From an uncultured Clostridium sp. (GTDB taxonomy: Bacteria; Bacillota; Clostridia; Lachnospirales; Lachnospiraceae): a stretch of DNA of 40,613 nucleotides. Shown piece by piece: positions 16,985 through 26,317 of the stretch (positions are counted from its first letter, which is position 1; every line of letters begins with the position of its first letter). The position numbers and the translations under genes were made by a program. The stretch lies in assembly GCF_900547735.1 (NCBI RefSeq), contig NZ_URHZ01000051.1:1-40613 (forward strand). The letters run 5' to 3'. The notes under the pieces are model-generated. The model saw only the letters and a list, made by a program, of their open reading frames with translations, was not told the DNA's origin and ran no database searches.

Positions 16985-19900
16985 TTAGTTATCCTGCCTG
17001 CGTATTCTCCTGTTGCAAAGAAGTATAAATATTCCTCCCAGCATGATAAACACCAGCACTGTATAAGGTGCTGCTTTCTCTCCCATTTTGGGAAGAGCTG
17101 CCAGCGGCACTCCGCTTTCATCGATGGTAAACAAATATTCTCCCAGAGGTACTTCGTTTTCATCCATAACGGTAAGACTGTAATTACCGGACGGAAGTTC
17201 TCTGTCGATTGTCACGCCATTTTCGTATTTTTTGCGGAATACCTCCTCACCCCGGCCATTTTGAACGACAACGCGGTCAATGCGGTCATCCGGAATCTCT
17301 ACATGGATTCCCCCGTCCGGGTCTTTTTCTATCACTGCGAGAGGCATTTCTCCCTGACCCGCCGGTGCTATCACTACCGGCGGTGCTGCAGGCGGCGCCG
17401 TATTTTCTTCCCCGGGATTTTCAGGGGACGGTGTTTCCTCCGTTTTCGTCCCGGCCCCCGGTCCGGTCGGGTTTTTGCTGCTCCCGCCTCCGGAAGTGTT
17501 CCCACCGCTGCCTCCGCCGTGACTCCCGCTGCTCTTTCTTCTGTCCCCAATTACAATCTCACTTATTTCCTCAGCTTCTGTCATATCTGAACCAGCCGTA
17601 TTCTTTGTCAGTTCAATTCCCCGATTTTCCATATCGGAAGAAAGGGTGACGCGATAGGAAGTCGTAGTGTTCAGCTCATAACCGGACGGCGGGGTGATTT
17701 CAGCCACAAGGTATGTTCCGTATGGAATATCCTCGAAATTAAACATGCCGTCGCTGCCGCTCAGGACCGTTTTGCCCAGATAAGCGTTTTCTTTAGTAAA
17801 GTTTTCGGCATCTTCCTTAAAGATACCCATTAAAGCTCCCTCCAGGCCATTGGAATTTTCTGTCACAGGAGCTGTCACCTTCCTGCCGGTGATGGTTCCG
17901 CGTTTCAGGTAATTTGTAAACCTGGCTTCCCCTCCTCTGACAATTCCGTCTACGTTCTCAATCCTGCCGTTCCAGATGAACGGATCCAGAAGATAGGTCC
18001 CCTGTCCCGAAGTCCGGCTGCTCTCCACCTCTTTTACCTGATAGGAACCGGCTTTCACGTTCTTAATAAGAATCGTGCCGGCTTTCCCTGTTTCCAGATA
18101 AACTCCGTCCTCTTTTATTTCAACGATGGCAGCACCTTCTATATCTTCTTCCCTGATCCTTTCCTGAATCGGAGCTTCTCCCACATCACGGCCGGTCAGA
18201 AGGAATCTGAATCCCGAAATATCGGTTCCCTCCGTCCCGGCAAGAATGGTTCCGTCCTCCGCCTCGATCAGCTTCTGAATCAAAATTGCTTCTTCCAGGA
18301 ATGAATTGACAAAACTGCTGCCATCCACATCATTCGATATCACGTAATCACCGTGGTCGGAACCGGTTCCGCCGAGAGCTTTACTCTTATCGACTTCATA
18401 CACCTTTTCATCAGTCCGGTATCCGGCGGGAGCCATCTTTTCTGTGATCTGATAAGAAATATCTTTACCATAGTATAACCCCGGCTGCGCCGACGATGCA
18501 TCCACCATTCCGGCCGTCTCTGTTACGCCGGAATAAGTAAAGTAATCCCAGATACTGCCGTCCTTCAGAAGAATCAATTCCGGGTTTTCAGCCGGATCCG
18601 GCAGACTGTGTTTTCCTTCTGCTGATTCCTTCAGTCTGCACAGCTCCGTCACCATACCGTTCTGATCTGCGGCCTGAAGTACAAATACCGCATTCTCCAG
18701 TGGACGTTTATCCGCATCCGTTTTGTTAATTCCGATTCGGAAGGTTTCGGCCTCGTTGTCAAATTCCAGCCTGTCGGCGGAACCGGACACCGTAGTGGCC
18801 GTCGTATGTTCCTGAACCTCCACAGCCATCTCCATGTCCGCCGTCCTGGTGACCGGTACATATCCGTCGGGCGCCTTCATTTCCCGAAGCCTGTATTGGC
18901 CAACCGGAACATTTTTAAACATTATGATGCCGTCTTCATCGGATTCAACCGTTGCATAAGGCTCGGCGGCATTCAGTTCAAAGAGGCCGAATAAGGCTCC
19001 TTTAAGCGGCTTCTTTTGTAAGGTTCCTCCATCCGAATACCACGCACCGTTCTTTACGGCTTTGACACTTCCTGTCGCCGACTGGATATTGTAATAAAGC
19101 AATGAGGTTTTCCCTGCGGCGCTCTCCATTTTTTTATCGCCGCTGCTCAGAACTTCCCCGGACTTTTTATCAAGGCCGACATAAACGGTTTGCTGATCCT
19201 GTGTAATTTTAAAAGGAATATAACCTCCATTATTTGCTGTGTCCAGTTCTGAATCTTTTACAAAATCTTCAGGACAGCCTGTCTCTTTCAGATAGTACTG
19301 TGTATTTAGCAGCAGCGTATTATAATCCGAAATGAAGGTTCCGTTTTCCTGTGTAGTGAGCACTTCAACCGGATTCAAAGGATCCGGAACACCGTTTTTA
19401 TCACCGTATACCGTAAACACCGCACCGGCAAGACTCTTATCGGTTAAATAAATTTTACCGTCTAATTGTTCAGCCTGAACCTTGTTCACCTGCACATATC
19501 CGTAAGGAACATTGTTCTCTACCTTTAAGCTGGCAGGTGTCTTGGGCTGATAGATTATATTATCTCCATCACTTACCCCTTCTACCTCTTCCGAGCCAAT
19601 CCATATATGCTGTACCGGATCCTGAGCCGTAATATTTTTGAAAGTTACGGTTCTGTCTGCGGTCTCGTCTGTATCTATTGTAACCTCTATTTTTTGAAGA
19701 ACCTGATTTTCAGACAGAATACCGTTTACGTTCTCCGGTTGTTTCTCCGTAAACCGATAGGTTCCGTCATAAAAATTCTCTGCGTTAACGAAGCCGGCAT
19801 TATCAAGGCTGACTTCCGGACAAGGCAGGTACTCCATAAATCCTTTGTCTCTTGTATCTTCCCTGCTGTTAATGTCTACAACAACCGGAGATTCTGATGG

Positions 19901-22900
19901 CTCTGTCTCATTTATAAATATCTGTCCGCCATCTCCAAGGCGGGAAACATGAAAGACCACCTTGAGATTCTCATTCGCCTTTAATATCTCCCCTGTCTGG
20001 GTATTTTTTGTGAACCTGACATTTGTTTTATATGGTACATTTATGACACTGTAGGATGCATCTTCTTCTGTCAGCAAGTCCCCGGTCACTTCCGGAGTCT
20101 GATAGTCTCCCGTCTCCGGATCCAAACTGATTGTAATTTGCTCCGTCCTGTTGTTAATCTCATATCCGGCTGCTGATTTTTCGCTGAGTATATAAACGCC
20201 CGGATCCAGATTTTCAAATACAACGTTTCCCTCCATGTCACTCACAGCTTCACGCGCGATAAAACCGCCGGAGGACTTGAGCGTGAATACGGCTCCTGAA
20301 ATCAGTTCTCCTTTATCACCCTTTTTTACGAATTCCAGACGGTTGCCTGATGAACCTGAGTGTGGGGTATTATTAATAGACACCGTATCCAAGTATTCCT
20401 TACAAACCTGGACATCGGGTACCATTTTCCGGAACCGCGCTATCACTTCTTCATTCGAACTATATACAAAGTAGACCGGATCTGCCAGTTTCGTATAGCC
20501 CGAAGGCGCTTGTGTTTCCGTCAGACGGTATAGCCTGTCCCGCTTAAACCGCATAAACGTTGCTTTCCCATTCCCTTTTGTCGTTTTAACAACCGATTCG
20601 TTCGCGGGATCTTCCGTATTCTTATCTTCCATGAGTTTCAGTTCAAATTCCGCGCCGGGAAGCGTCACTTTTTTTATGTCTGAATTTGAACTGTATTTTT
20701 CAATCATCAGAGTATTAATACGATTTCCTGTAACAAATTGTTTCAAATTGAAATCATTCGCCGATTCTGCCAATGATTCCCTGCTTCCCTCCTCTTTTCC
20801 GGAACGTGTAACGGTAATATCATTCGTCATATTATTTTTAGCTGTATTATCTACCAGCCAGGTTGAAAATTCCACTACAAACGGCTGATTAGAAAGCTCG
20901 GACGGCGAAGCCGGGAGAGTAATGGTAAAACCGCTCTCATCTGCCTTAAGGTTCAGCAGATTGGATGCATCATTAACCGGTTCACCATTTTCGTAGCCTC
21001 CATCCTGTTTTACCGTGGCCTTATAATACTTAAACGAGTCCGTATCCAGATCAAGGGCGTCTATCAGATGATCCGCTATCACCACCTCCGACATATCCAC
21101 AGCAGTTCTGTTTACGAGAAGACTCCAGTTAATCTTTCCCTCTTTGGCGATATACGTTCCGTCTTTAACCAGGTATGGACGTAATCCTTCATTCACAGCC
21201 CCGGCCCTGGCCGACACTGCCATTTCCTCGCCAATCGGCTTTCCTGATTCAGCATCGTAAGCAAAAACATAGCCGGTTAAGCATGCATTATTATTAAAAG
21301 TCACTTTATCCTGCAGCTTAAATTCGTCAATCCTGTACTTCTCGTCCACGTCTGTCAGAAACTCGATTGCATAGCTGTCATCCGACTGATACGATTCTTC
21401 CAAAAAACCTTCTTTCCTAAAAGTGAAAGTTACAATATTTCTGGAATATCCATTCTCAGTTACATTTTTCGCCTCCGCTGCTCTCATCATTACGGCGCTG
21501 CCATCCGTCTTTGTGATTCTAAACTCCGGCAATTCTCCCGGTGTAGCCGCCGGGACTTTCTCACCTGGGAATTCCCGGCCGGAACCGTCCTTTATCTTTA
21601 CCGACGTCACTTCGGCCAGAGATACTTCTACCGGCAGCTCGTCTGTAATTTTTTGTCCTTTTATCAGCACATTGGATAGATTGGAGGTAACGCGCCATTT
21701 TATCTGATTTTTTTCATAATCATAGTTATTACCGCCGCTGACATTAATGCTCTCTTTTTTAAGAAGTACATTTGGTATCGTTCTTGAAGCGGATATTTCT
21801 TTCTCTTCTTTTAAGATTGGAAACCCGCCTGAATATATCTGATATACAGCCTGATTTGATACGGAACCTCCATTTGCGGTACTGAATATTTGGGGATCCA
21901 CTACTTTGGTTACAATCTCAAAAATATAGAAGTCGTCCTGAGTGACTTTGCCAATATGTATTTCAAGCTCTTCTCCTGTTTTTTTACCTTCTTCATCCTT
22001 TATATCTGAGATTACATACCCTTTTGTCCCATCTGTCACTTCTGTTAAAAGAGGCAGTGCCAACGTTCCGTTTTCTTTTCCTGTATCCCTGTCATACTTT
22101 TTTAAGATCAATTCCTGATTGTCATTGAAAGTATCTGCAAGAATCTGCTGTTTCTCATCAATGAAACGGTCCCTTATCACGATGTCATCCAGATCATTCC
22201 CAAGCTTATTAATCTCAAACTGCCAGTGCATAATCTGTTTATTTGGTACATAGTTCCCGGCTTTCTTTTCAACCACGTTATACTCTACTTCCATCCGGCT
22301 GCTCATGTTATAATCAAAGTACCAGTCTCCGGAGCCTGTACCGCTGCCGCTTTCTGTTTTGTAAAAAAATCCGGCTGCATTACTCAGTTCAATTTTATCA
22401 CTGAACTGACGATCCCCCGTTTTTTCAGACAATTTTGTCTTATATTTGATAGTGGCTTTTTTATTAAGGATATCCTTCACCGGAAGGATAAACGCAGAAT
22501 AAACCGTGGCCGTCCCATCCGATGAACGGTATTTATAGGAAAACTTCTGTGCTGCACCGTTCTCATTTTGACTGTCATTTTCCAGTTTTTCCAGCGCGCT
22601 TGGGGATGCCTTTAAAAACTCAAGGGGATCCGGTTCTTCGGACTCAAAGTGTTTCCCTGAATCACACAGTTCCACACTGCCGTCGGCTTCATCCTCATCT
22701 ATCGTAATTCCGTCGGACAGTATATAGTCCTGGGCTTCCGAATCCGTCCAGTCGATTATATAGGCAGATTCTATCCCTCCTCTCAAAACGCTCTGGAAAT
22801 CTATCGTCCATTCCACAATGTTTCCGTTGTGGCCATGTAGTTTTCCTGCCTTTTCCAGTGTCCGTTTTAATTCCATTCTTGTACTGACAACGTTTGAGTC

Positions 22901-24310
22901 GACAATGTTATTAAGACCTTCACCGTTCTCTTCTTTCAGTGACGCCCTGTTCTCAAATTTCTTATTATAGACCCCATCTGTATAGTCAGGAATTCTTTCA
23001 TACTCATCCTCTGTAAGGCGGGCCACCACCGTAATACCGGCTTCGACAATTTGACCACTGCCGCTTGTCTTCTGCCCCGGGTAACCAGAGGCATCGGAAG
23101 CGCTGGCGATCTGGTACTTCAACGTATAAATGCCGTCTTCTTCTATTATCCGGTACTCCGATGGGGTTGCCAGCAATTGCCCCCCGCTTTCTCTCTGTCC
23201 TGCCCAAACTTCTCTAATTTCAAGTCCTTTGGGTAATGTGTCTGTAATCCATTTTCCCGAAAGATCGGCTGTGCCCAAACTGTCTCCCGATTCCAGAGAC
23301 AGGTACTCTCTCAACAGGCTTCTTTTTTTCTTTTTGCTCAATTGATCATACTTCTTTTCAAGGCGTTCGCGGCTGTCGGACCACTCCTCCAGTGACTGCT
23401 CTTCCTCTTCGGACATCTGATCTTCTGCTTCCATCATTTCAATATATTCTTCCAGTGTTATTTCATCTTTTAATTCACCGGCTGTGGCCATGGCTGAATC
23501 GGACGCCATGCGAAGCGTGGAACTGCTCGCTTTCGGCGGTTTTACCTTTGCTGTAATCGTATATTCAATTTCACTCCCATTCACTTCGGCCGGTCCTCTT
23601 TTTACCAGCTCATACTCACTGTCTTCCCCCGGCTCAGGGCTCTCTCCTCCGCCAATAAGGCTCAGTTCCACCTCTCCGTCCGGATTCACCTTAACTTCTA
23701 CTTCATCCTCATCTTTGGCTCCGCTTGCAGAAAAATCAAAAGTCTTCATAAAGCTTACGTTCTCATATGCATAAGCATACTTTTTATCAATCGTAAAGCT
23801 TGTCTCCAGTCTCCCCTGTCCCTTGTTCGTAAACTTATAGGAACCAATAGGAGTTCCTTCTTCAATCTGGCTATTATTTTCAGCCACCAGAGTTCCTGTT
23901 GAATTGCCTGCAAACTTTATTTGATCACCACAGGTAAGTGTAAAACCAAACTTCACCTGAGGTAAAAATTGATCGCCGTCCCCAATGACCCAGTCTTCTA
24001 ATTCGCCGGTACCATCGTTCGTTTCATACTGCTCTCCGGCATACTCTGTTAAATTGGCTGAATTTAACGATGCCTCTATGCTAAAACTGAATTTCCCGTC
24101 ACTGTCCACATTACCCGCCGATATTTTAATCTCCTCAAATGCATCTGACGGTGAGGCCGACACACTTCCTGTAATATCCACCCACGATGAAGAAGCAAAA
24201 ACGGGTAGGGCCTTACCTAATACCACAGTCTGAACCAGTATCACACAGATCAGCACCCAGGACAGCCTTTGCTTCCATTCCTTCCTCAGTCTTTTTAACC
24301 TTTCTTCCAT
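16985..24310 (-). CDS. Giant LPXTG-like anchored adhesin with tandem adhesion and SpaA/Cna-B domains
   Basis: This surface protein of about 2,441 residues has a Sec signal peptide (hydrophobic core WVLICVILVQTVVL, cleavage near residue 40). A highly charged Glu/Lys helical insert lies at about 280-340. At least four tandem modules of about 175-195 residues each begin with an x-W-x strand (NIVEWTIDF, QIMHWQFEIN, QIKWRVTSN, KINWSLLVNR, near 500, 700, 870 and 1,060) and resemble adhesive isopeptide-forming domains. About eight prealbumin-like SpaA/Cna-B domains follow (about 1,210-2,250), with Glu motifs such as LTETQAPSGY, LREMKAPDGY and ITEKMAPAGY. A Gly/Ser then Pro-rich stalk, a last beta domain, LPKMG (near 2,404), a membrane helix and an RRIRRQ tail end it. 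The LPXTG Thr is Met here. I chose the ATG at 24310 with GAGGG 8 nt upstream. No sortase gene lies in the window. Base composition looks more AT-rich than its neighbours. Confidence 0.92.
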   Translation of the reverse strand: MEERLKRLRKEWKQRLSWVLICVILVQTVVLGKALPVFASSSWVDITGSVSASPSDAFEEIKISAGNVDSDGKFSFSIEASLNSANLTEYAGEQYETNDGTGELEDWVIGDGDQFLPQVKFGFTLTCGDQIKFAGNSTGTLVAENNSQIEEGTPIGSYKFTNKGQGRLETSFTIDKKYAYAYENVSFMKTFDFSASGAKDEDEVEVKVNPDGEVELSLIGGGESPEPGEDSEYELVKRGPAEVNGSEIEYTITAKVKPPKASSSTLRMASDSAMATAGELKDEITLEEYIEMMEAEDQMSEEEEQSLEEWSDSRERLEKKYDQLSKKKKRSLLREYLSLESGDSLGTADLSGKWITDTLPKGLEIREVWAGQRESGGQLLATPSEYRIIEEDGIYTLKYQIASASDASGYPGQKTSGSGQIVEAGITVVARLTEDEYERIPDYTDGVYNKKFENRASLKEENGEGLNNIVDSNVVSTRMELKRTLEKAGKLHGHNGNIVEWTIDFQSVLRGGIESAYIIDWTDSEAQDYILSDGITIDEDEADGSVELCDSGKHFESEEPDPLEFLKASPSALEKLENDSQNENGAAQKFSYKYRSSDGTATVYSAFILPVKDILNKKATIKYKTKLSEKTGDRQFSDKIELSNAAGFFYKTESGSGTGSGDWYFDYNMSSRMEVEYNVVEKKAGNYVPNKQIMHWQFEINKLGNDLDDIVIRDRFIDEKQQILADTFNDNQELILKKYDRDTGKENGTLALPLLTEVTDGTKGYVISDIKDEEGKKTGEELEIHIGKVTQDDFYIFEIVTKVVDPQIFSTANGGSVSNQAVYQIYSGGFPILKEEKEISASRTIPNVLLKKESINVSGGNNYDYEKNQIKWRVTSNLSNVLIKGQKITDELPVEVSLAEVTSVKIKDGSGREFPGEKVPAATPGELPEFRITKTDGSAVMMRAAEAKNVTENGYSRNIVTFTFRKEGFLEESYQSDDSYAIEFLTDVDEKYRIDEFKLQDKVTFNNNACLTGYVFAYDAESGKPIGEEMAVSARAGAVNEGLRPYLVKDGTYIAKEGKINWSLLVNRTAVDMSEVVIADHLIDALDLDTDSFKYYKATVKQDGGYENGEPVNDASNLLNLKADESGFTITLPASPSELSNQPFVVEFSTWLVDNTAKNNMTNDITVTRSGKEEGSRESLAESANDFNLKQFVTGNRINTLMIEKYSSNSDIKKVTLPGAEFELKLMEDKNTEDPANESVVKTTKGNGKATFMRFKRDRLYRLTETQAPSGYTKLADPVYFVYSSNEEVIARFRKMVPDVQVCKEYLDTVSINNTPHSGSSGNRLEFVKKGDKGELISGAVFTLKSSGGFIAREAVSDMEGNVVFENLDPGVYILSEKSAAGYEINNRTEQITISLDPETGDYQTPEVTGDLLTEEDASYSVINVPYKTNVRFTKNTQTGEILKANENLKVVFHVSRLGDGGQIFINETEPSESPVVVDINSREDTRDKGFMEYLPCPEVSLDNAGFVNAENFYDGTYRFTEKQPENVNGILSENQVLQKIEVTIDTDETADRTVTFKNITAQDPVQHIWIGSEEVEGVSDGDNIIYQPKTPASLKVENNVPYGYVQVNKVQAEQLDGKIYLTDKSLAGAVFTVYGDKNGVPDPLNPVEVLTTQENGTFISDYNTLLLNTQYYLKETGCPEDFVKDSELDTANNGGYIPFKITQDQQTVYVGLDKKSGEVLSSGDKKMESAAGKTSLLYYNIQSATGSVKAVKNGAWYSDGGTLQKKPLKGALFGLFELNAAEPYATVESDEDGIIMFKNVPVGQYRLREMKAPDGYVPVTRTADMEMAVEVQEHTTATTVSGSADRLEFDNEAETFRIGINKTDADKRPLENAVFVLQAADQNGMVTELCRLKESAEGKHSLPDPAENPELILLKDGSIWDYFTYSGVTETAGMVDASSAQPGLYYGKDISYQITEKMAPAGYRTDEKVYEVDKSKALGGTGSDHGDYVISNDVDGSSFVNSFLEEAILIQKLIEAEDGTILAGTEGTDISGFRFLLTGRDVGEAPIQERIREEDIEGAAIVEIKEDGVYLETGKAGTILIKNVKAGSYQVKEVESSRTSGQGTYLLDPFIWNGRIENVDGIVRGGEARFTNYLKRGTITGRKVTAPVTENSNGLEGALMGIFKEDAENFTKENAYLGKTVLSGSDGMFNFEDIPYGTYLVAEITPPSGYELNTTTSYRVTLSSDMENRGIELTKNTAGSDMTEAEEISEIVIGDRRKSSGSHGGGSGGNTSGGGSSKNPTGPGAGTKTEETPSPENPGEENTAPPAAPPVVIAPAGQGEMPLAVIEKDPDGGIHVEIPDDRIDRVVVQNGRGEEVFRKKYENGVTIDRELPSGNYSLTVMDENEVPLGEYLFTIDESGVPLAALPKMGEKAAPYTVLVFIMLGGIFILLCNRRIRRQDN

Positions 24311-24344
24311 ACACAATTCCCTCTTTCGTATCATTCCTTCGAAA

Positions 24345-24381
24345 CGGAATAATTATTAATTTATTCCGGCTTATTATAGCA
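24345..24381 (-). promoter_or_regulatory. Extended -10 promoter with overlapping inverted repeat, adhesin gene
   Basis: On the minus strand TGCTATAAT (24373-24381) is an extended -10 with no good -35. CGGAATAA (24345-24352 on the plus strand) and TTATTCCG (24361-24368) form a perfect 8-bp inverted repeat with an 8-bp centre that spans the expected transcription start. This is a likely operator or a 5' leader hairpin. Confidence 0.55.
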
Positions 24382-24469
24382 AAATATTAACAATCATTCG
24401 GCTGCATTACCGTAAAACTGTTTTTTTTACCAAACTGGATTTTCCATTACGAGAGAGAATTTCTGCATG

Positions 24470-24507
24470 AAAAAGAGGAAACAGTTTTCGCTCTGTTTCC
24501 TCTTTTT
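24470..24507 (-). terminator. Rho-independent terminator after O-acetylhomoserine sulfhydrylase
   Basis: AAAAAGAGGAAACAG and CTGTTTCCTCTTTTT form a perfect 15-bp stem with an 8-nt loop and a T-run on the minus strand, about 25 nt beyond the stop codon. It separates the gene from the adhesin promoter. Confidence 0.9.
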
Positions 24508-24530
24508 GATACAAGTTATTGCCGCTATTA

Positions 24531-25808
24531 TTACTCCAGCGCCTGTCTGATATCCTCAATGATATCATCCGCATTCTCAATACCGACGCTCAGTCTGATC
24601 AGGGACGGATCTACGCCTGCTTCCACGAGCTGTTCATCGGAAAGCTGACGGTGGGTATGGCTGGCCGGATGAAGCACGCAGGTGCGGGCATCGGCCACAT
24701 GGGTAACAATGGCGGCCAGCTTCAGCTTATCCATAAACTCGGCAGCTCCGGCACGGCCTCCCTTTAATCCGAATGCGATAACGCCGCAGGTGCCGTTCGG
24801 CATATATTTCACAGCCAGATCGTGGTATTTGTCATCTTCCAGGCCGGGATAGTTGATCCAGGCCACTTCCTCATGGGCTTTCAGGAATTCGGCAACCTTC
24901 ATCGCATTCTCACAGTGGCGGGGCATGCGCAGATGGAGCGTCTCAAGGCCGATATTTAAAAGGAACGCGTTCTGAGGCGCCTGGATGGAACCCAGGTCTC
25001 TCATTACCTGTGCCGTTGCCTTTGTGATATAAGCGCCTTTGCCGAACTTCTGTGTATAGATAATTCCGTGGTAAGAGTCGTCGGGAGTTGTAAGACCCGG
25101 GAATTTCTCCGCATTGGCCTCCCAGTCGAAGTTGCCGCTGTCCACGATACATCCGCCCACGCTCATTCCGTGGCCGTCCATATATTTAGTCGTGGAATGG
25201 GTTACAATGTCTGCGCCCCACTCAAACGGGCGGCAGTTAATCGGAGTTGCAAATGTATTATCTACGATAAAAGGAACTCCATGTTTATGTGCAAGGGCTG
25301 CAAACTTCTCAAAGTCCAGCACCACCATGGCCGGGTTGGCGAGTGATTCACCGAATACGCATTTCGTATTCGGACGGAACTCCTTCTCAATCTCTTCAGC
25401 CGGAGCATCCGGATCAACCAGTGTAACTTCAATACCCATCTTTTTCATCGTAACGACAAAGAGGTTGGATGTTCCGCCGTAAACAGTGGAGGAACAGATG
25501 AAATGATCGCCCGCATTGCAGATATTGAATACGGCATAAAAATTGGCGGCCTGGCCGGATGAGGTCAGCATTGCCGCTGCTCCGCCCTCCATCTCACGAA
25601 TCTTGTCGGCCACAGCGTCATTGGTGGGATTGGCAAGTCTTGTATAGAAATAGCCGTTCTCCTCCAAATCGAAAAGACGTCCCATCTGCTCACTGGTGGA
25701 ATATTTAAATGTTGTGCTCTGATAAATAGGAAGTATCCTCGGCTCGCCATTCTTCGGCTGCCAGCCGCCCTGGATACAGGTAGTCTCAATTGAACGCTCT
25801 TGGCTCAT
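24531..25808 (-). CDS. metY: O-acetylhomoserine sulfhydrylase, PLP-dependent Cys/Met metabolism family
   Basis: This 425-residue cytoplasmic PLP enzyme is expected to make homocysteine (or methionine precursors) from O-acetylhomoserine and sulfide. The PLP lysine is Lys208 in HSTTKYMDGHG. Asp183 in IVDNTFATP contacts the pyridine nitrogen. The phosphate-binding SSGQAAN (83-89), the YTRLANPTND substrate loop and the VGIENADDIIEDI ending are all typical of MetY rather than MetB. The start at 25806-25808 has GAGGAGG 8 nt upstream; the frame is open 21 codons further without support. The promoter is at 25862-25890 with a palindrome at the start site. No S-box riboswitch is visible in the roughly 50-nt leader. 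Homologous gamma-lyases are the main alternative. Confidence 0.93.
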   Translation of the reverse strand: MSQERSIETTCIQGGWQPKNGEPRILPIYQSTTFKYSTSEQMGRLFDLEENGYFYTRLANPTNDAVADKIREMEGGAAAMLTSSGQAANFYAVFNICNAGDHFICSSTVYGGTSNLFVVTMKKMGIEVTLVDPDAPAEEIEKEFRPNTKCVFGESLANPAMVVLDFEKFAALAHKHGVPFIVDNTFATPINCRPFEWGADIVTHSTTKYMDGHGMSVGGCIVDSGNFDWEANAEKFPGLTTPDDSYHGIIYTQKFGKGAYITKATAQVMRDLGSIQAPQNAFLLNIGLETLHLRMPRHCENAMKVAEFLKAHEEVAWINYPGLEDDKYHDLAVKYMPNGTCGVIAFGLKGGRAGAAEFMDKLKLAAIVTHVADARTCVLHPASHTHRQLSDEQLVEAGVDPSLIRLSVGIENADDIIEDIRQALE

Positions 25809-25845
25809 TGGTGTGTCCTCCTCTGAATATAAATCATTAAAATGT

Positions 25846-25862
25846 TGTAAAATTATTTTACA
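25846..25862. promoter_or_regulatory. 17-bp palindromic operator candidate at the metY transcription start
   Basis: TGTAAAAT-T-ATTTTACA is a perfect palindrome that touches the -10 hexamer and covers the expected start point, the position of a repressor site. The cognate regulator is not in the window. Confidence 0.55.
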
Positions 25863-25890
25863 GTCTACCATAAAATTCCTGACAGTACAA
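25862..25890 (-). promoter_or_regulatory. Sigma-A promoter of metY
   Basis: On the minus strand TTGTAC (25885-25890) and TAGACT (25862-25867) are separated by 17 bp, about 55 bp upstream of the ATG. Confidence 0.65.
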
Positions 25891-26235
25891 TATCACAGAG
25901 CGTATTTTCAAAATTTCTGTTACTGTCTGCCCTGAACATCCTGCCCCTCTGTCATATACTGCAGTTATCAACCGCCGTTTTCTGCATCTCTCAGAAAACT
26001 ATGGTGCTGTCCGGCAATGGCTAATGGATAGGGGACTGTATCTATAACCATATCCAACCGTTTTTTCAGCAGAAATTCTCTCTGCCGCATCCGGCCTGTC
26101 TGATTCAGCGCCGTATCTTTTATCAATACATTCAGCCTGCATTCAGGCAATCTTCGCAAACACAGATATTATCAAAAATGAAAGAAAAACAGCAGAAGTT
26201 TCACCGCATTCTACAGTAGCATTCCTCCCCTCTTT
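25891..26235. other. Intergenic region between divergent metY and DUF362 genes, no gene seen
   Basis: This stretch holds a 63-codon minus-strand frame (25968-26159) without a ribosome binding site or recognisable family, which I do not call as a gene. No riboswitch, tRNA or repeat of the GTCTTCAG family was seen here. Confidence 0.5.
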
Positions 26236-26236
26236 G

Positions 26237-26245
26237 TGATATAAT
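26237..26245 (+). promoter_or_regulatory. Extended -10 promoter element of the DUF362 gene
   Basis: TGATATAAT forms a perfect extended -10 about 73 bp upstream of the ATG. No good -35 is visible at the expected distance. Confidence 0.5.
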
Positions 26246-26317
26246 TTCAAAGAATTTATATCTGTCAAAATCATATATAAAAACATCAAGCACATAAAAA
26301 AACTCAGGGAGGTATCT

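Noticed and set aside
25809..25862. SAM riboswitch before the sulfhydrylase gene
   Set aside because: The leader is only about 50 nt and shows a palindrome, with none of the S-box core or terminator arrangement.
25968..26159. 63-codon minus-strand frame in the metY/DUF362 gap
   Set aside because: There is no ribosome binding site and no recognised family, and it overlaps a promoter-bearing intergenic region.
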